DNA from: Mycobacterium sp. E3198
GTDB lineage: Bacteria > Actinomycetota > Actinomycetes > Mycobacteriales > Mycobacteriaceae
Reading direction: 5' to 3'
Assembly: GCF_001667015.1 (NCBI RefSeq)
Contig: NZ_LZIS01000186.1
Location: 1-60,359, forward strand
DNA: 60,359 bases
The position numbers and the translations under genes were made by a program. The notes under the pieces are model-generated. The model was not told the origin of the DNA. It did no database searches and saw only the letters and a list, made by a program, of their open reading frames with translations. Below, piece by piece: positions 16,350 through 27,191 of the stretch (position 1 is its first letter; each line of letters starts with the position of its first letter).

Positions 16350-17317
16350 GGCCGCCGCTCGCCGATCTGCTGGACCGCCTGCACGTGGTGGCGCTGCCGA
16401 TGCGGGTGCGCTTCCGCGGCATCACCACCCGCGAGGTCGCGCTGATCGAGGGCCCCGCGGGCTGGGGCGAGTTCGGCGCCTTCCTCGAATACGCGCCGCC
16501 GGAGGCCGCGCACTGGCTCGCGGCCGCCGTCGAGGGTGCCTACCGGCCGTCGCCGCCCGTCCTGCGCCAGCGCGTCCCCATCAACGCCACCGTGCCCGCC
16601 GTCCCCGCCGCCGAGGTGGGCGAGGTGCTGTCCCGGTTCCCGGGGGCCGGCACCGCCAAGGTGAAGGTCGCCGAGCCGGGCCAGACGCTGGCCGACGACG
16701 TGGCGCGGGTCAACGCCGTGCGCGCCCTCGTGCCGACCGTGCGGGTGGACGCCAACGGCGGCTGGACCGTCGAGCAGGCGGCGCGGGCCGCGGCCGCCCT
16801 GACCGCCGACGGCCCGCTCGAATACCTGGAACAGCCCTGCGCGAGCGTCGACGAACTCGCCGCGCTGCGCGCGCGCATCGATGTCCCGATCGCGGCCGAC
16901 GAGAGCATCCGCAAGGCCGCCGACCCGCTCGCGGTGGTTCGCGCCCACGCCGCCGACATCGCGGTGCTCAAAGTCGCGCCGCTGGGCGGGGTCAGGGCCC
17001 TGCTCGCCATCGCCGCCGAGATCGACATCCCCGTGGTGGTCTCCAGCGCGCTGGACTCGGCGGTCGGCATCCGGCACGGGTTGACCGCCGCGGCGGCCCT
17101 GCCGGAACTGCGCCACGCCTGCGGGCTGGGCACCGGTGGCCTGTTCACCGAAGACGTGGTGGAGGTCGCCGCGCCGATCGACGGCTGCCTGCCGGTCGGG
17201 CCGGTGACGCCCGACCCCGCGCGGCTGCGGGCGCTGGCCGCGCCGCCCGAGCGGCGGCAGTGGTGGATCGACCGGATCAAGGCCTGCCATCCGCTGCTTG
17301 TACCGTCGTCCGGGTGA
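16346..17317 (+). CDS. menC: O-succinylbenzoate synthase
   Basis: A 323-residue enolase-superfamily enzyme that dehydrates SHCHC to O-succinylbenzoate. The catalytic Lys lies in AKVKVAE. The metal ligands lie in DANGGW, EYLEQP and ADES, and the second catalytic Lys in VLKVAPLGG. The GTG start at 16346 overlaps the previous stop, and its own stop overlaps the bpoC GTG (GTGA at 17314). It is in the same order as Rv0553. Confidence 0.92.
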   Translation: MRPPLADLLDRLHVVALPMRVRFRGITTREVALIEGPAGWGEFGAFLEYAPPEAAHWLAAAVEGAYRPSPPVLRQRVPINATVPAVPAAEVGEVLSRFPGAGTAKVKVAEPGQTLADDVARVNAVRALVPTVRVDANGGWTVEQAARAAAALTADGPLEYLEQPCASVDELAALRARIDVPIAADESIRKAADPLAVVRAHAADIAVLKVAPLGGVRALLAIAAEIDIPVVVSSALDSAVGIRHGLTAAAALPELRHACGLGTGGLFTEDVVEVAAPIDGCLPVGPVTPDPARLRALAAPPERRQWWIDRIKACHPLLVPSSG

Positions 17318-18096
17318 TCAACCTGGCATACGACGATCGCGGGTCCGGCGAGCCCGTCCTTTTCATCGCCGGCCGCGGCGGCGCCGGGCGTACCTGGCAC
17401 CCCCATCAGGTCCCGGCCTTCCTGGCCGCCGGGTATCGGTGCATCACCTTCGACAACCGCGGGGTCGGCGATACGGAAAACGCCGAGGGCTTCACGACGC
17501 AAACGATGGTCGCCGACACCGCCGCGCTGATCGAGTCGCTCGGCGCCGCGCCGGCGCGGGTCGTCGGGGTGTCCATGGGCGCGTTCATCGCGCAGGAACT
17601 CATGGTGTCGCGGCCCGAGCTGGTCAGGTCGGCGGTGCTGATGGCCACCCGGGGCCGGCTGGACCGCGCCCGCCAGTTCTTCCACGAGGCCGAGGTCGAG
17701 CTGCACGCCTCCGGGGTGCAGCTGCCGCCCGGGCTGGACGCGAGGAACCGGTTGCTGGAGAGCTTTTCGCGCAAGACGATCAACGACGAAGCGGCCGTGG
17801 CCGACTGGATCGCGATGTTCACCACCTGGCCGGTCAAGCAGACCCCGGGCCTGCGCACCCAGATGTATGTCTCGCCGCAGACCAACCGGCTGGCCGCCTA
17901 CCGCAGCATCGCCGCGCCGGTGCTGGTGCTCGGCTTCTCCGAGGACATCGTGACGCCGCCCTACCTGGGCCGGGAGGTCGCCGACGCGATGCCCAACGGC
18001 CGCTACCTGCAGATCCCCGACGCCGGCCACCTCGGATTCCTGGAGCGGCCCGAGGCCGTCAACGCCGCGGCGCTGCAGTTCTTCGCCGGCACCTGA
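17314..18096 (+). CDS. bpoC: Alpha/beta-hydrolase BpoC (candidate MenH-like SHCHC synthase)
   Basis: A 260-residue alpha/beta hydrolase. The nucleophile elbow is GVSMGAF (Ser), the acid is in GFSEDIVTP and the His in DAGHLGF. The early FIAGRGGAGRTWHPHQ segment forms the oxyanion region. It is almost identical in layout to Rv0554, annotated as a non-haem peroxidase. Its fixed place between menC and menD suggests it may instead be the MenH step (pyruvate elimination to SHCHC); this is inferred. GTG 17314 is coupled to menC. Confidence 0.87.
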   Translation: MINLAYDDRGSGEPVLFIAGRGGAGRTWHPHQVPAFLAAGYRCITFDNRGVGDTENAEGFTTQTMVADTAALIESLGAAPARVVGVSMGAFIAQELMVSRPELVRSAVLMATRGRLDRARQFFHEAEVELHASGVQLPPGLDARNRLLESFSRKTINDEAAVADWIAMFTTWPVKQTPGLRTQMYVSPQTNRLAAYRSIAAPVLVLGFSEDIVTPPYLGREVADAMPNGRYLQIPDAGHLGFLERPEAVNAAALQFFAGT

Positions 18097-18144
18097 AAAA
18101 TCCGCGGCGGGCGCCCTGTTCGGGGCTTGTGACACGCTGTAGTG

Positions 18145-19770
18145 GTGAACCCCTCGACGACACAGGCCCGCGTGGTCGTCGACGAGCTGATTCGCGGCGG
18201 CGTCCGCGACGTGGTGTTGTGCCCGGGATCACGGAACGCGCCGCTGGCCTTCGCGTTGCAGGACGCCGACCGGTCCGGCCGGATCCGGCTGCACGTCCGC
18301 ATCGACGAGCGCACCGCCGGCTACCTGGCCATCGGGCTGGCGATCGGCGCCGGCGCGCCGGTGTGTGTCGCGATGACGTCGGGGACCGCCGTGGCCAACC
18401 TCGGCCCGGCGGTGGTCGAGGCCAACTACGCGCGGGTGCCGCTGATCGTGCTGTCGGCCAACCGGCCCTACGAGCTGCTGGGCACCGGGGCAAACCAGAC
18501 CATGGAGCAGCTGGGCTACTTCGGCACCCAGGTCCGCGCCACCATCAGCCTGGGGCTGGCCGAGGACGCGCCCGAGCGGCTGGATTCGCTCAACGCCACC
18601 TGGCGATCGGCCACCTGCCGCGTGCTGGCGGCCGCGACGGGTTCGCGCACCGCCAACGCCGGCCCGGTGCAGTTCGACATCCCGCTGCGCGAACCGTTGG
18701 TGCCCGATCGTGAACCGCACGGCGCCGCGACCCCGCCGGGCCGCCCCGGCGGCAGGCCGTGGACGTACACGCCGCCGGTCACCTTCGACCAGCCGCTGGA
18801 CATCGACCTGACGCCCGACACGGTCGTCATCGCCGGGCACGGCGCGGGCACCCACCCCAACCTGGAGCAGCTGCCCACCGTCGCGGAACCGACGGCGCCC
18901 GCCCCGGCCAACCCGCTGCACCCGCTCGCGCTGCCGCTGCTGCGCCCCAAGCAGGTGATCATGCTGGGCCGCCCAACGCTGCACCGCCCGGTGTCGGCGC
19001 TGCTGGCCGACCCGAAGGTGCCGGTGTACGCGCTGACCACCGGGCCGCGCTGGCCCGACGTCTCGGGCAACTCGCAGGCCACCGGCACGCGGGCGGTCAC
19101 CACCGGGACGCCGCAGGAGGCCTGGCTGCACCGCTGCGCGGAGATGAACCGGCACGCGATCACCGCGGTCCGCGGCCAGCTGGCGGCGCACCCGCTGACC
19201 ACCGGGCTGCACGTCGCCGCGGCGGTGGCCGACGCGCTGCGGCCGGGCGACCAGCTGGTGCTCGGGGCGTCCAACCCCGTCCGCGACGCGGCGCTGGTCG
19301 GCCTGGACGCCCACGGGATCAAGGTGCGCTCCAACCGCGGGGTCGCCGGCATCGACGGCACCGTGTCCACCGCGATCGGGGCGGCGCTCGCGCACCAGGG
19401 CCGCACCGTCGCGCTGATCGGCGACCTGACGTTCGTGCACGACAGCTCCGGGCTGCTGATCGGCCCCACCGAACCGACGCCGCAGCGGCTGACGATCGTC
19501 GTGTCCAACGACAACGGCGGCGGCATCTTCGAACTGCTCGAGCAGGGCGATCCGCGGTTCTCCGACGTGTCGTCGCGCATTTTCGGCACCCCGCACGACG
19601 TCGACGTCGGCGCGCTGTGCCGCGCCTACCACGTGGAGAGTCGGCAGATCGAGGTCGCCGAGCTGGACGCGGCCCTCGACGAGCCGGGGATGGGCCTGCG
19701 CGTGCTGGAGGTCAAGGCGGACCGCTCCTCGCTGCGCCAGCTGCACGCGGCCATCAAGGCCGCCCTGTGA
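18145..19770 (+). CDS. menD: SEPHCHC synthase (2-oxoglutarate decarboxylase family)
   Basis: A 541-residue thiamine-diphosphate enzyme and the first committed step of the menaquinone branch, joining isochorismate and 2-oxoglutarate. The N-terminal domain starts with [16 protein letters not shown], and RNAPL is present early. The ThDP/Mg-binding segment is [12 protein letters not shown] ... SNDNGGGIF. It is about 12 residues shorter than M. tuberculosis MenD because a short loop before the ThDP site is missing. I chose GTG 18145 (VNPSTTQ) over the adjacent GTG 18142 because it matches M. tuberculosis. Its stop overlaps the next start as GTGA. Confidence 0.94.
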   Translation: MNPSTTQARVVVDELIRGGVRDVVLCPGSRNAPLAFALQDADRSGRIRLHVRIDERTAGYLAIGLAIGAGAPVCVAMTSGTAVANLGPAVVEANYARVPLIVLSANRPYELLGTGANQTMEQLGYFGTQVRATISLGLAEDAPERLDSLNATWRSATCRVLAAATGSRTANAGPVQFDIPLREPLVPDREPHGAATPPGRPGGRPWTYTPPVTFDQPLDIDLTPDTVVIAGHGAGTHPNLEQLPTVAEPTAPAPANPLHPLALPLLRPKQVIMLGRPTLHRPVSALLADPKVPVYALTTGPRWPDVSGNSQATGTRAVTTGTPQEAWLHRCAEMNRHAITAVRGQLAAHPLTTGLHVAAAVADALRPGDQLVLGASNPVRDAALVGLDAHGIKVRSNRGVAGIDGTVSTAIGAALAHQGRTVALIGDLTFVHDSSGLLIGPTEPTPQRLTIVVSNDNGGGIFELLEQGDPRFSDVSSRIFGTPHDVDVGALCRAYHVESRQIEVAELDAALDEPGMGLRVLEVKADRSSLRQLHAAIKAAL

Positions 19771-20300
19771 CATCGCCGAAAGCGTTGCTGCGCATCCTGA
19801 TTCATGGCCGCAGCGATGAGCCGCCGACGACCCGGGCCCGGATTGCGTTGCGGTGGTCGCGGATTGCGGTGCTGATCCTGGCGGGGCTGGTCACGCTGCA
19901 GTCGGTGCTGCTGGTGGCCGGCGCCTGGCGCGACGATCTCGCGATCCGGCACCACATGGGTGTGGCGCAGGCCGAGGTGCTCAGCGCCGGTCCGCGGCGC
20001 TCCACCATCGAATTCGTCACGCCCGAGCGCGTCACCTACCGCCCCGAACTGGGCGTGCTGTATCCGTCCGAGTTGGCGACGGGGATGCGGATCTACGTCG
20101 AGTACAACAAGAACGACCCGAACCTGGTCCGGGTCCAGCACCGCAACGCGGGGCTGGCGATCATTCCGGCGGGATCCATCGCGGTGGTGGCCTGGCTGGC
20201 CGCGGCGGTGGCGCTGGCGGGCCTGGCGCTGCTGGACAGGTGGCTGGACCGCCGCGCCACGGCTCGCGACCAGCAGATTTCGCACGACGTATGCCCGTAG
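19767..20300 (+). CDS. DUF3592 membrane protein (Rv0556-like)
   Basis: A 177-residue protein with two membrane segments, at about 31-53 ([20 protein letters not shown]) and about 132-155 ([20 protein letters not shown]), enclosing an extracytoplasmic beta-rich domain. This is the DUF3592 arrangement. The start GTG 19767 overlaps the menD stop. It is conserved next to menD in mycobacteria (Rv0556) but has no known function; a membrane-associated role near the quinone pathway is only suggested by linkage. Confidence 0.85.
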   Translation: MTSPKALLRILIHGRSDEPPTTRARIALRWSRIAVLILAGLVTLQSVLLVAGAWRDDLAIRHHMGVAQAEVLSAGPRRSTIEFVTPERVTYRPELGVLYPSELATGMRIYVEYNKNDPNLVRVQHRNAGLAIIPAGSIAVVAWLAAAVALAGLALLDRWLDRRATARDQQISHDVCP

Positions 20301-20338
20301 GCAACCTTTCCGACAGCCGACGCTGACATGGTGGTCTT

Positions 20339-21493
20339 GTGCGCGTAGCCATCGTCGCCGAATCCTTCCTCCCCAATGTCAACGGTGTCAGCAACTCGGT
20401 GCTGCGCGTCCTCGAACATCTGCGTCGCACCGGCCACGAAGCCCTCGTCATCGCCCCCGACAATCCACCGGGCCAGCCCCGGGCGGATCGGGTTCACGAC
20501 GGCATCCGGGTGCATCGGGTGCCGTCGCGAATGTTCCCCAAGGTGACCACGCTGCCGCTCGGTCTCCCGATGCCCCGGATGGTGGGCGTGCTGCGCGGAT
20601 TCGACCCCGACGTGGTGCACCTCGCGTCGCCGGCGCTACTCGGGTATGGCGGCGTGAAAGCGGCGCGCTGGCTCGGGGTGCCGACGGTCGCGGTGTATCA
20701 AACCGACGTCCCGGGTTTCGCGGCGAGCTACGGCATCCCGATGACGACGCGCGCGGCGTGGGCGTGGTTTCGCCACCTGCACAGCCTGGCCGACCGCACC
20801 TTGGCGCCGTCCAGCGTGACGATGGAGTCGCTTGTCTCCCAACGGTTCCCGCGGGTGCATCGGTGGGCGCGTGGGGTCGACGTGCTGCGGTTCGCGCCGT
20901 CAGCCCGCAGCGAGGAGCTCAGGCGGCGGTGGTCGCCGGCCGGCAAGCCGATCGTCGGGTTCGTGGGCCGGCTCGCGCCGGAGAAGCACGTCGAACGGCT
21001 GATCCCGCTGAGCGCCAACGATTCGGTGCAGCTCGTCATCGTCGGCGACGGCGTCGATCAACGCAAACTGCAATCGGCAATGCCCACGGCGGTTTTCACC
21101 GGGGCGCTGTACGGTGAGGAGCTCGCCGCGGCGTACGCCAGCATGGACGTCTTCGTGCATCCCGGTGAGCACGAGACGTTTTGCCAAGTCGTGCAGGAAG
21201 CGCTGGCTTCGGGGCTGCCGGTGATCGCCCCCGACGCCGGCGGCCCGCGTGACCTGGTGGCCCCGTACCGCACCGGACTGCTATTGGAAGTCAACGAGTT
21301 CGAGGCGCGGCTGCCCGAGGCCGTGGCGCACCTGCTCGCGGAGCGGCATCGCTACGCTCCCGCGGCCCGGCGCAGCGTGCTGGGCCGCAGCTGGCCGGTC
21401 ATCTGCGACGAGCTGCTCGGCCATTACGAGGCCGTGCTGTCGCCCTTTTCGCGGCGGCGCGCGTTCGCCAAGCGCTACGCGCAGGGGCAGTGA
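20339..21493 (+). CDS. mgtA: GDP-mannose-dependent alpha-mannosyltransferase (MgtA/former PimB)
   Basis: A 384-residue GT4 (GT-B fold) enzyme. The N-terminal acceptor domain begins [20 protein letters not shown]. The C-terminal donor domain carries [14 protein letters not shown], then [19 protein letters not shown] (the EX7E motif) and [14 protein letters not shown]. Its orthologue Rv0557 transfers mannose to a glucuronosyl-diacylglycerol anchor and was once called PimB. It follows the menD group after 38 bp. A GTG start at 20339 is used. Confidence 0.9.
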   Translation: MRVAIVAESFLPNVNGVSNSVLRVLEHLRRTGHEALVIAPDNPPGQPRADRVHDGIRVHRVPSRMFPKVTTLPLGLPMPRMVGVLRGFDPDVVHLASPALLGYGGVKAARWLGVPTVAVYQTDVPGFAASYGIPMTTRAAWAWFRHLHSLADRTLAPSSVTMESLVSQRFPRVHRWARGVDVLRFAPSARSEELRRRWSPAGKPIVGFVGRLAPEKHVERLIPLSANDSVQLVIVGDGVDQRKLQSAMPTAVFTGALYGEELAAAYASMDVFVHPGEHETFCQVVQEALASGLPVIAPDAGGPRDLVAPYRTGLLLEVNEFEARLPEAVAHLLAERHRYAPAARRSVLGRSWPVICDELLGHYEAVLSPFSRRRAFAKRYAQGQ

Positions 21494-21503
21494 CGCGTCG
21501 CCG

Positions 21504-22328
21504 TCAGCCCTGCGCCAACTCTGCGACAGGCTGCCATTCGTCCCAGGTGCGTAGCCGGTTCTCGTAGTCGGCCTTGGCCGTCTGCAGCGGGGAAGCGCCG
21601 AAGAACACCCGCAGCGGCGGCTCCTTCGCGTCCACCACCTTCAGCAGTGCGGCAGCCGACGCCGCAGGGTCGCCCGGGCTGGCCCAGCGCTTGCTGCGCT
21701 CGGCCTGGACCGCGGCGCGGACCTCGTCGTACGCCGGCAGGGGATCGGAGTGCCTGGCCGACGCGCCACCCCAGTCGGTGTCGAAGCCGCCGGGTTCGAT
21801 CAGCGTGACGTGCACGCCGAAGGACGCGACCTCCTGGGCCAGCGCCTGTGAGAAGCCCTCCAGCGCCCACTTTGACGCGTGGTACATGCCGACCAACGGA
21901 AACGCGGTGATGCCGCCGATCGACGACACCTGAATGATGTGGCCGCTGCGCTGCTCACGCAGGTACGGCAGCGCGGCTTGGGTAACCCACAGCGCCCCAA
22001 ACACATTCGTCTCGATCTGATCGCGCGCCTCTTGCTCGGTGAGCTCCTCGACGAACCCGAAGTGCCCGTAACCGGCATTGTTCACCACGATGTCCAGGCG
22101 ACCGAAATGGTCGTGCGCCTGCTTGACCGCCGCGAAGTCGGCCTCGCGGTCGGTGACATCCAACGGAATCGGCAGCAGCGCGTCGCCATATTTGCCGACC
22201 AGGTCGTCCAGCGACGCCGTGTTGCGTGCCGTGGCGGCGACCTTGTCGCCGCGCTCCAGCGCGGCAATCGCCCATTCGCGCCCGAACCCGCGCGATGTGC
22301 CGGTGATAAACCAAACTTTTTCGCTCAC
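21504..22328 (-). CDS. Short-chain dehydrogenase
   Basis: A 274-residue classical SDR. FITGTSRGFGREWA is the cofactor motif, NNAGYGHFG is present near 90, and the catalytic YHASK follows SSIGG. The Arg after the glycine motif and the Arg in ATARN point to NADP. The start GTG 22328 (VSEKVWF) is preferred to an ATG four codons upstream because it gives the usual N-terminus. It lies downstream of the MarR gene on the same strand and is probably co-transcribed. It is part of a cassette between mgtA and menG that M. tuberculosis lacks. Confidence 0.85.
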   Translation of the reverse strand: MSEKVWFITGTSRGFGREWAIAALERGDKVAATARNTASLDDLVGKYGDALLPIPLDVTDREADFAAVKQAHDHFGRLDIVVNNAGYGHFGFVEELTEQEARDQIETNVFGALWVTQAALPYLREQRSGHIIQVSSIGGITAFPLVGMYHASKWALEGFSQALAQEVASFGVHVTLIEPGGFDTDWGGASARHSDPLPAYDEVRAAVQAERSKRWASPGDPAASAAALLKVVDAKEPPLRVFFGASPLQTAKADYENRLRTWDEWQPVAELAQG

Positions 22329-22370
22329 GCAGTGATGCAACGCAGCCGTCGGCGCATCATTCCCGGCGAC

Positions 22371-22835
22371 TCACGAGATCGGCGTCTTGGTCGTATCGCT
22401 GAGGAACTTGGTCAAGAGCCGATCGAATTGCCGGAGCTCGTCGCTCGACCAGCCGGACAGCGCGCGCGCCAGGTGATCACGCCGGACCTCGTGTAGCACG
22501 CCGGCGGCGCGCCGGCCCCGCGCCGTTGCCTCGACGACCGAGACCCTTCCGTCGTTGGGGTCGGCCCGTCGCGCGACGAGTCCGGCGTCGGCGAGGGCCC
22601 GCACCCGCCGGGTGGCCATCCCGACGTCCATGTGGGCCATCCGCGCCAACTGCCCCATCGACAGCGGGCCTTGGTCGATCAGGACGCGCAGCAGGAGGTA
22701 GGACGGCTGGGACAGTTCGGTATCGGCGGCCGACGCCTGTCGGGCGAACGCCGCACGGCTCGCGCTCAGCCGCACCACCCGCGCGAGGGTGGCGCTGATC
22801 GAGTCCACCGAATCCAGCTTGCGCGCTGCCGCCAC
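22371..22835 (-). CDS. MarR-family transcriptional regulator
   Basis: A 154-residue winged-helix MarR protein: LSQPSYLLLRVLIDQGPLSM, then the recognition region QLARMAHMDVGMATRRVRAL and the wing ADAGLVARRADPNDGRVSVV. The start could be ATG 22865 or GTG 22835. I chose the GTG because the ATG falls inside the TTGACATAGTCAA palindrome, which looks like the operator. It probably represses its own operon (with the SDR) and the divergent sulfotransferase operon. MarR ligands are typically phenolic acids, which would suit a sulfotransferase/SDR cassette (inference). Confidence 0.85.
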   Translation of the reverse strand: MAAARKLDSVDSISATLARVVRLSASRAAFARQASAADTELSQPSYLLLRVLIDQGPLSMGQLARMAHMDVGMATRRVRALADAGLVARRADPNDGRVSVVEATARGRRAAGVLHEVRRDHLARALSGWSSDELRQFDRLLTKFLSDTTKTPIS

Positions 22836-22858
22836 ACGCGCACGGTATCCACATACCC

Positions 22859-22888
22859 TTGACATAGTCAAATAAATCCGGATAGTTT
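22859..22888 (+). promoter_or_regulatory. Promoter of the sulfotransferase operon with MarR-type operator
   Basis: A consensus -35 TTGACA (22859-22864), an 18-bp spacer and a TAGTTT -10 (22883-22888) place the transcription start on or next to ATG 22894, so the mRNA is likely leaderless. The -35 is half of a perfect palindrome, TTGAC-ATA-GTCAA (22859-22871). The other half supplies a TTGACT -35 for the divergent MarR gene. Confidence 0.75.
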
Positions 22889-22893
22889 GGCCC

Positions 22894-24051
22894 ATGCACG
22901 CAGCGTCCTTCTACTTCGACTGGGCTAACTACCGGACGATGCTGCGGCTGTTGCGCCGCGACCCACCGGCGTCCAAGCCGTGGATCCGCTATGTCGCCTT
23001 CCTGGTCGGCGTGCCCGCCGTCGCGGCCATCCATGCGGTGTGCTTCGCCCTCGACCCAATCCTGTTTCCGTCGCTGCGGCGCACCCAGGTGACGGCACCG
23101 ACGTTCTGCATCGGTCACGCCCGCAGCGGCACGACGTATCTGCACCGGCTGATGGCCGCGGACCCGCAGTTCAGCTACGCGTTGATGTACGAGCTGTTCT
23201 TTCCCTCGCTGGTGCAAAAGCGCCTGCTGCGCCTGGTGTTTCGGCTCGACGCCGCCGTTTTCGGCGGGCGCCTGCGCCGCGGCCTCGATGCGGCCGGGGA
23301 GCAGCGGTTCGCGCCGACCGACGACATGCACAAGACCGGCTTCTTCGTCCCGGAGGAAGACGACTTCTTCCTCACCTGGTCGCTGTGCTCCGGCTTCTGG
23401 ATTGTGATGTTCCCCTTCATGGGCGAGCTTGACTTCTACCACGTCGACCAGTGGCCGGAGCGCAAACGCCGGCGGGTGATGGGCTTCTATTCCGAGTGCG
23501 TCCGGCGACAGATCGCCCTGAACGGCGGCGGGACGCACCTGAGCAAGAACCCCACCTTCTGCGGCCGCGTCGAGGCGCTGATCGAGACGTTTCCGGACGC
23601 GAGATTCATTGTGCCCCTGCGAAACCCAAACGAGACGATCCCGAGCCTGCTCAAGCTGCTGAAGAACGAGTGGGACCTGCGCGGTCGCGACGAGCACCTG
23701 ATCGCGAAATCGCTGCGCGTGCTGGCCGACCAGTCGTTCGACGCGTACCTACGGCCGCTCGACGTGCTGGCCCGGCACCCCGAGGTCCGATCGACCGTCG
23801 TCGACTATCGCGAGCTGGTGGAGCACCCCGAGGCCACCATGCGCCGGATCTATCGCGAGCTGGAGCTCGACCTGGGACCGGTGGCCGCCAAGGCTTTCGC
23901 GGCGGCCGGAGCCGGTGGCGGCCACGAGTCGGCCCACCGCTACAGCCTCGCGGAGTTCGGGCTGGATCCGGACGAGATCCACACTCGCCTGGCCGGGTTG
24001 TTCGAGCAGTACCGGTGGGATAGCGAAGGAGAGGGCGCACATGTCCACTGA
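22894..24051 (+). CDS. Sulfotransferase family protein
   Basis: A 385-residue PAPS-dependent sulfotransferase. The 5'-phosphosulfate loop is FCIGHARSGTTYLHRLM (near 71-87) and the 3'-phosphate-binding segment is FIVPLRNPNETIPSLLKLL (near 234-252). It transfers sulfate to a hydroxyl of an unknown acceptor. A single hydrophobic stretch near 35-55 may associate it with the membrane. Its last codons overlap the next gene by 11 bases. The promoter is divergent from a MarR gene. Mycobacteria have large families of such enzymes making sulfolipids and related products. Confidence 0.88.
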   Translation: MHAASFYFDWANYRTMLRLLRRDPPASKPWIRYVAFLVGVPAVAAIHAVCFALDPILFPSLRRTQVTAPTFCIGHARSGTTYLHRLMAADPQFSYALMYELFFPSLVQKRLLRLVFRLDAAVFGGRLRRGLDAAGEQRFAPTDDMHKTGFFVPEEDDFFLTWSLCSGFWIVMFPFMGELDFYHVDQWPERKRRRVMGFYSECVRRQIALNGGGTHLSKNPTFCGRVEALIETFPDARFIVPLRNPNETIPSLLKLLKNEWDLRGRDEHLIAKSLRVLADQSFDAYLRPLDVLARHPEVRSTVVDYRELVEHPEATMRRIYRELELDLGPVAAKAFAAAGAGGGHESAHRYSLAEFGLDPDEIHTRLAGLFEQYRWDSEGEGAHVH

Positions 24052-25345
24052 GCCAAGCCAACTCGCCCTGCGGGGCGCCTGGACCGAGATGATCGACGCC
24101 CTGACCCGGGCCCGCGACGCCGTCGACTCCGCCGAGCTGCATGCCCCCCCGGTCACCGAACAAAGCCTGGCGGAGGGGCACCGCTACCTGTTGGGCTTCG
24201 TGTTCAGCGCCATCGAGCGCGGCCTCTGCGAAGATCCCGATTTCCCCTACTTCCGGCGCGCCATCCAACCCGTGGACAAGGCCACCATCGACAACGCCGA
24301 CGCGCTGTACCTGTCGGCGCGCATCGACGGCACCAAGAGCTACCGGATACGCGGCCGGCTCGTCCCGAAAGCGCCGCAGTACATCATCTTTGAGGCCCAC
24401 AGCAGCTACGCCGGCGACACCGGCAGCCTCGCCGAACTCGGCCCCGGCGGGCGCGTCATCACCGGGACACTGGACGTCGCGGAGCTGGCCGTCGGCGACG
24501 ACGGCCGGTTCGAGATCCTGCTGGCGCCGCAGCGGCCCGCCGATCACACCGGAAACTTCCTCGCCACGGCGACCGCCGACGGGACCGCCTCGGCGCGATA
24601 CCTGATCGCGCGCATGCTGTTTCACGACTGGGAGCACGAAGCGTCGCCCGACCTGCACATCGCACAACTCGGAAAGGAGGGCGCCCAGCCGGCGCGGCCC
24701 GACCCCGACGCCGTGGCGCGCGACCTCCGCCGTGTCGGGAACATCGTCGAAAACCAGATGACGTTCTGGAACCAGTTTTATGACGTGGTGCTGGAGGCCC
24801 ACGGCGACAAGAACGGCGACGGCGTCACCCTGATGCCGCGCAACGACCTGAACGAGCCGGCCCTGGCCAACCTCGCGATGGGCGGCGGGCAGAGCACCAA
24901 CGTCTACTCCGGTGGCGTCTACGACCTCGCCGACGACGAGGCGCTGCTGGTCGAGGTCGTCGTGCCGGTGCCGCCCGCGTACATGGGCTTCCATCTGGCC
25001 AACCTGTGGGGCGAGTCGCTCGACTACGCCAACCACACCAGCAGCCTCAACGGGTTTCAGTCCGAACCGGACCCCGACGGGACCCTCCGCTACGTCGTCG
25101 CCGGGAGCGACCCCGGGGTGCCGAACTGGCTCGACACCGCCGGCCACCCGGGTGGTTTCCTGGCCCTGCGGTGGACGTACTCCACGCCGCCGCCCGCATT
25201 GCCGAAGGCCAACGTCGCCAAGGTGCCGCTCGCCGCGGTGCGCGAACACCTTCCCGCGGGCACCCGCGTCGTCTCCGCCGAGGAACGCCGGGAGCAGATC
25301 AGGGTCCGCCAGGAACACGTCCAACGGCGTTACCGGCAATACTGA
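24041..25345 (+). CDS. DUF1214-domain protein
   Basis: A 434-residue protein starting at ATG 24041 within the sulfotransferase 3' end. The C-terminal half shows the DUF1214 pattern: [19 protein letters not shown], a DGTLRYVVA strand, and [20 protein letters not shown]. The N-terminal half is mixed alpha/beta with [13 protein letters not shown]. No signal peptide is visible. It is tightly coupled to the sulfotransferase, so it probably helps handle the same molecule; its biochemical role is unknown. Confidence 0.8.
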   Translation: MSTEPSQLALRGAWTEMIDALTRARDAVDSAELHAPPVTEQSLAEGHRYLLGFVFSAIERGLCEDPDFPYFRRAIQPVDKATIDNADALYLSARIDGTKSYRIRGRLVPKAPQYIIFEAHSSYAGDTGSLAELGPGGRVITGTLDVAELAVGDDGRFEILLAPQRPADHTGNFLATATADGTASARYLIARMLFHDWEHEASPDLHIAQLGKEGAQPARPDPDAVARDLRRVGNIVENQMTFWNQFYDVVLEAHGDKNGDGVTLMPRNDLNEPALANLAMGGGQSTNVYSGGVYDLADDEALLVEVVVPVPPAYMGFHLANLWGESLDYANHTSSLNGFQSEPDPDGTLRYVVAGSDPGVPNWLDTAGHPGGFLALRWTYSTPPPALPKANVAKVPLAAVREHLPAGTRVVSAEERREQIRVRQEHVQRRYRQY

Positions 25346-25373
25346 CCGATCCCGGCCCGGTAGCGTCGACGTC

Positions 25374-26063
25374 GTGAGTCGCGCGGCGTTGGACAAGAAC
25401 CCCCGGGACGTCGCGTCGATGTTCGACGGCGTCGCCCGCCGCTACGACGTGACCAACACCGTGCTCTCGCTGGGGCAGGACCGGTACTGGCGGCGGGCCA
25501 CCCGCTCGGCGTTGCGCATCGGGCCGGGTCAGAAGGTGCTGGACCTGGCGGCGGGCACCGCGGTGTCGACGGTGGAGCTGCGCAAGTCCGGGGCGTGGTG
25601 TGTGGCCGCCGATTTTTCGGTCGGGATGCTGGCGGCCGGCGCCGGCCGCGACGTGCCGAAGGTCGCCGGGGACGCCACCAAGCTGCCGTTCGACGACGCC
25701 GTGTTCGACGCGGTCACGATCAGCTTCGGGTTGCGCAACGTCGCCGACCAACAGGCGGCGCTGACCGAGATGTTCCGCGTCACGCGGCCGGGCGGCCGGT
25801 TGGTGGTGTGCGAGTTCTCCACGCCCACCAACGCGCTGTTCGCGACCGTCTACAAGGAGTACCTGATGCGGGCGCTGCCGCGGGTGGCGCGGGCGGTGTC
25901 TTCCAACCCGGACGCCTACGTCTACCTGGCCGAGTCGATCAGGGCCTGGCCCGACCAGCCCGCGCTGGCGCACCGGATTTCAGCCGCCGGGTGGTCGGCG
26001 GTGCGCTGGCGCAACCTGACCGGCGGCATCGTGGCGCTCCACGCGGGATACAAGCCGGCCTAG
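25374..26063 (+). CDS. menG: Demethylmenaquinone methyltransferase
   Basis: A 229-residue class I SAM methyltransferase (UbiE/MenG) that makes menaquinone from demethylmenaquinone. It shows [13 protein letters not shown], the SAM loop [31 protein letters not shown], and SFGLRNV. The start is GTG 25374 ([17 protein letters not shown]). In M. tuberculosis Rv0558 directly follows Rv0557; here the sulfotransferase cassette separates them. It is convergent with a secreted-protein gene five bases away. Confidence 0.93.
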   Translation: MSRAALDKNPRDVASMFDGVARRYDVTNTVLSLGQDRYWRRATRSALRIGPGQKVLDLAAGTAVSTVELRKSGAWCVAADFSVGMLAAGAGRDVPKVAGDATKLPFDDAVFDAVTISFGLRNVADQQAALTEMFRVTRPGGRLVVCEFSTPTNALFATVYKEYLMRALPRVARAVSSNPDAYVYLAESIRAWPDQPALAHRISAAGWSAVRWRNLTGGIVALHAGYKPA

Positions 26064-26067
26064 TGGC

Positions 26068-26403
26068 CTAGTGGCCGGCGCGCTGGATGAAGCCGACCTG
26101 GTCGGGGCAGTAGTGGTCGATCGCGGCGCCCAGGAACTGAAACGCCTGGCCCTGGGTGGTGCCCAGCGGCAGATTGCGCTGGACGAACGTGGCCGACTTG
26201 TACGGGTCGCCGTCCACGCCCCTGCCGATCCGCTCACACGAGATCTTGCCCAGCCACGCGAGCTGGTCCTGGGGGCCGTACACGCCGAAGTGATTGACCG
26301 TCTGCTTGAACACGTAGTCGTAATCGTCGGCCTGCGCGGGCGCCGCCAGTGCGACAGCGGCGCCCGCCATGGCGATCAGAGAACCCAGCCTCAAAGCCTT
26401 CAT
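26068..26403 (-). CDS. Secreted DUF732 protein (Rv0559c-like)
   Basis: A 111-residue exported protein. The signal peptide ends at APAQA|DDYD. The mature domain has the DUF732 layout: CERIGRG and DHYC supply one Cys pair, and FVQRNLPLGTTQGQAFQFLG is the conserved helix. It matches Rv0559c in size and place, downstream of the Rv0560c-type methyltransferase. In M. tuberculosis both respond to salicylate, so the two are probably co-transcribed here from the promoter at 27.1 kb. Confidence 0.87.
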   Translation of the reverse strand: MKALRLGSLIAMAGAAVALAAPAQADDYDYVFKQTVNHFGVYGPQDQLAWLGKISCERIGRGVDGDPYKSATFVQRNLPLGTTQGQAFQFLGAAIDHYCPDQVGFIQRAGH

Positions 26404-26429
26404 TAGCCGGACTATACACCCGGTTGTTT

Positions 26430-27191
<762 letters not shown>

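Noticed and set aside
22844..22857. GGTATCCACATACC as a second MarR operator
   Set aside because: Only 5-bp arms, no match to the clear TTGACATAGTCAA palindrome, and no second copy.
23651..25396. Long minus-strand open frame (581 codons) across the sulfotransferase and DUF1214 genes
   Set aside because: Low-complexity Gly/Arg/Val composition with no family motif; the plus strand holds two clear proteins. Such shadows are common in high-GC DNA.
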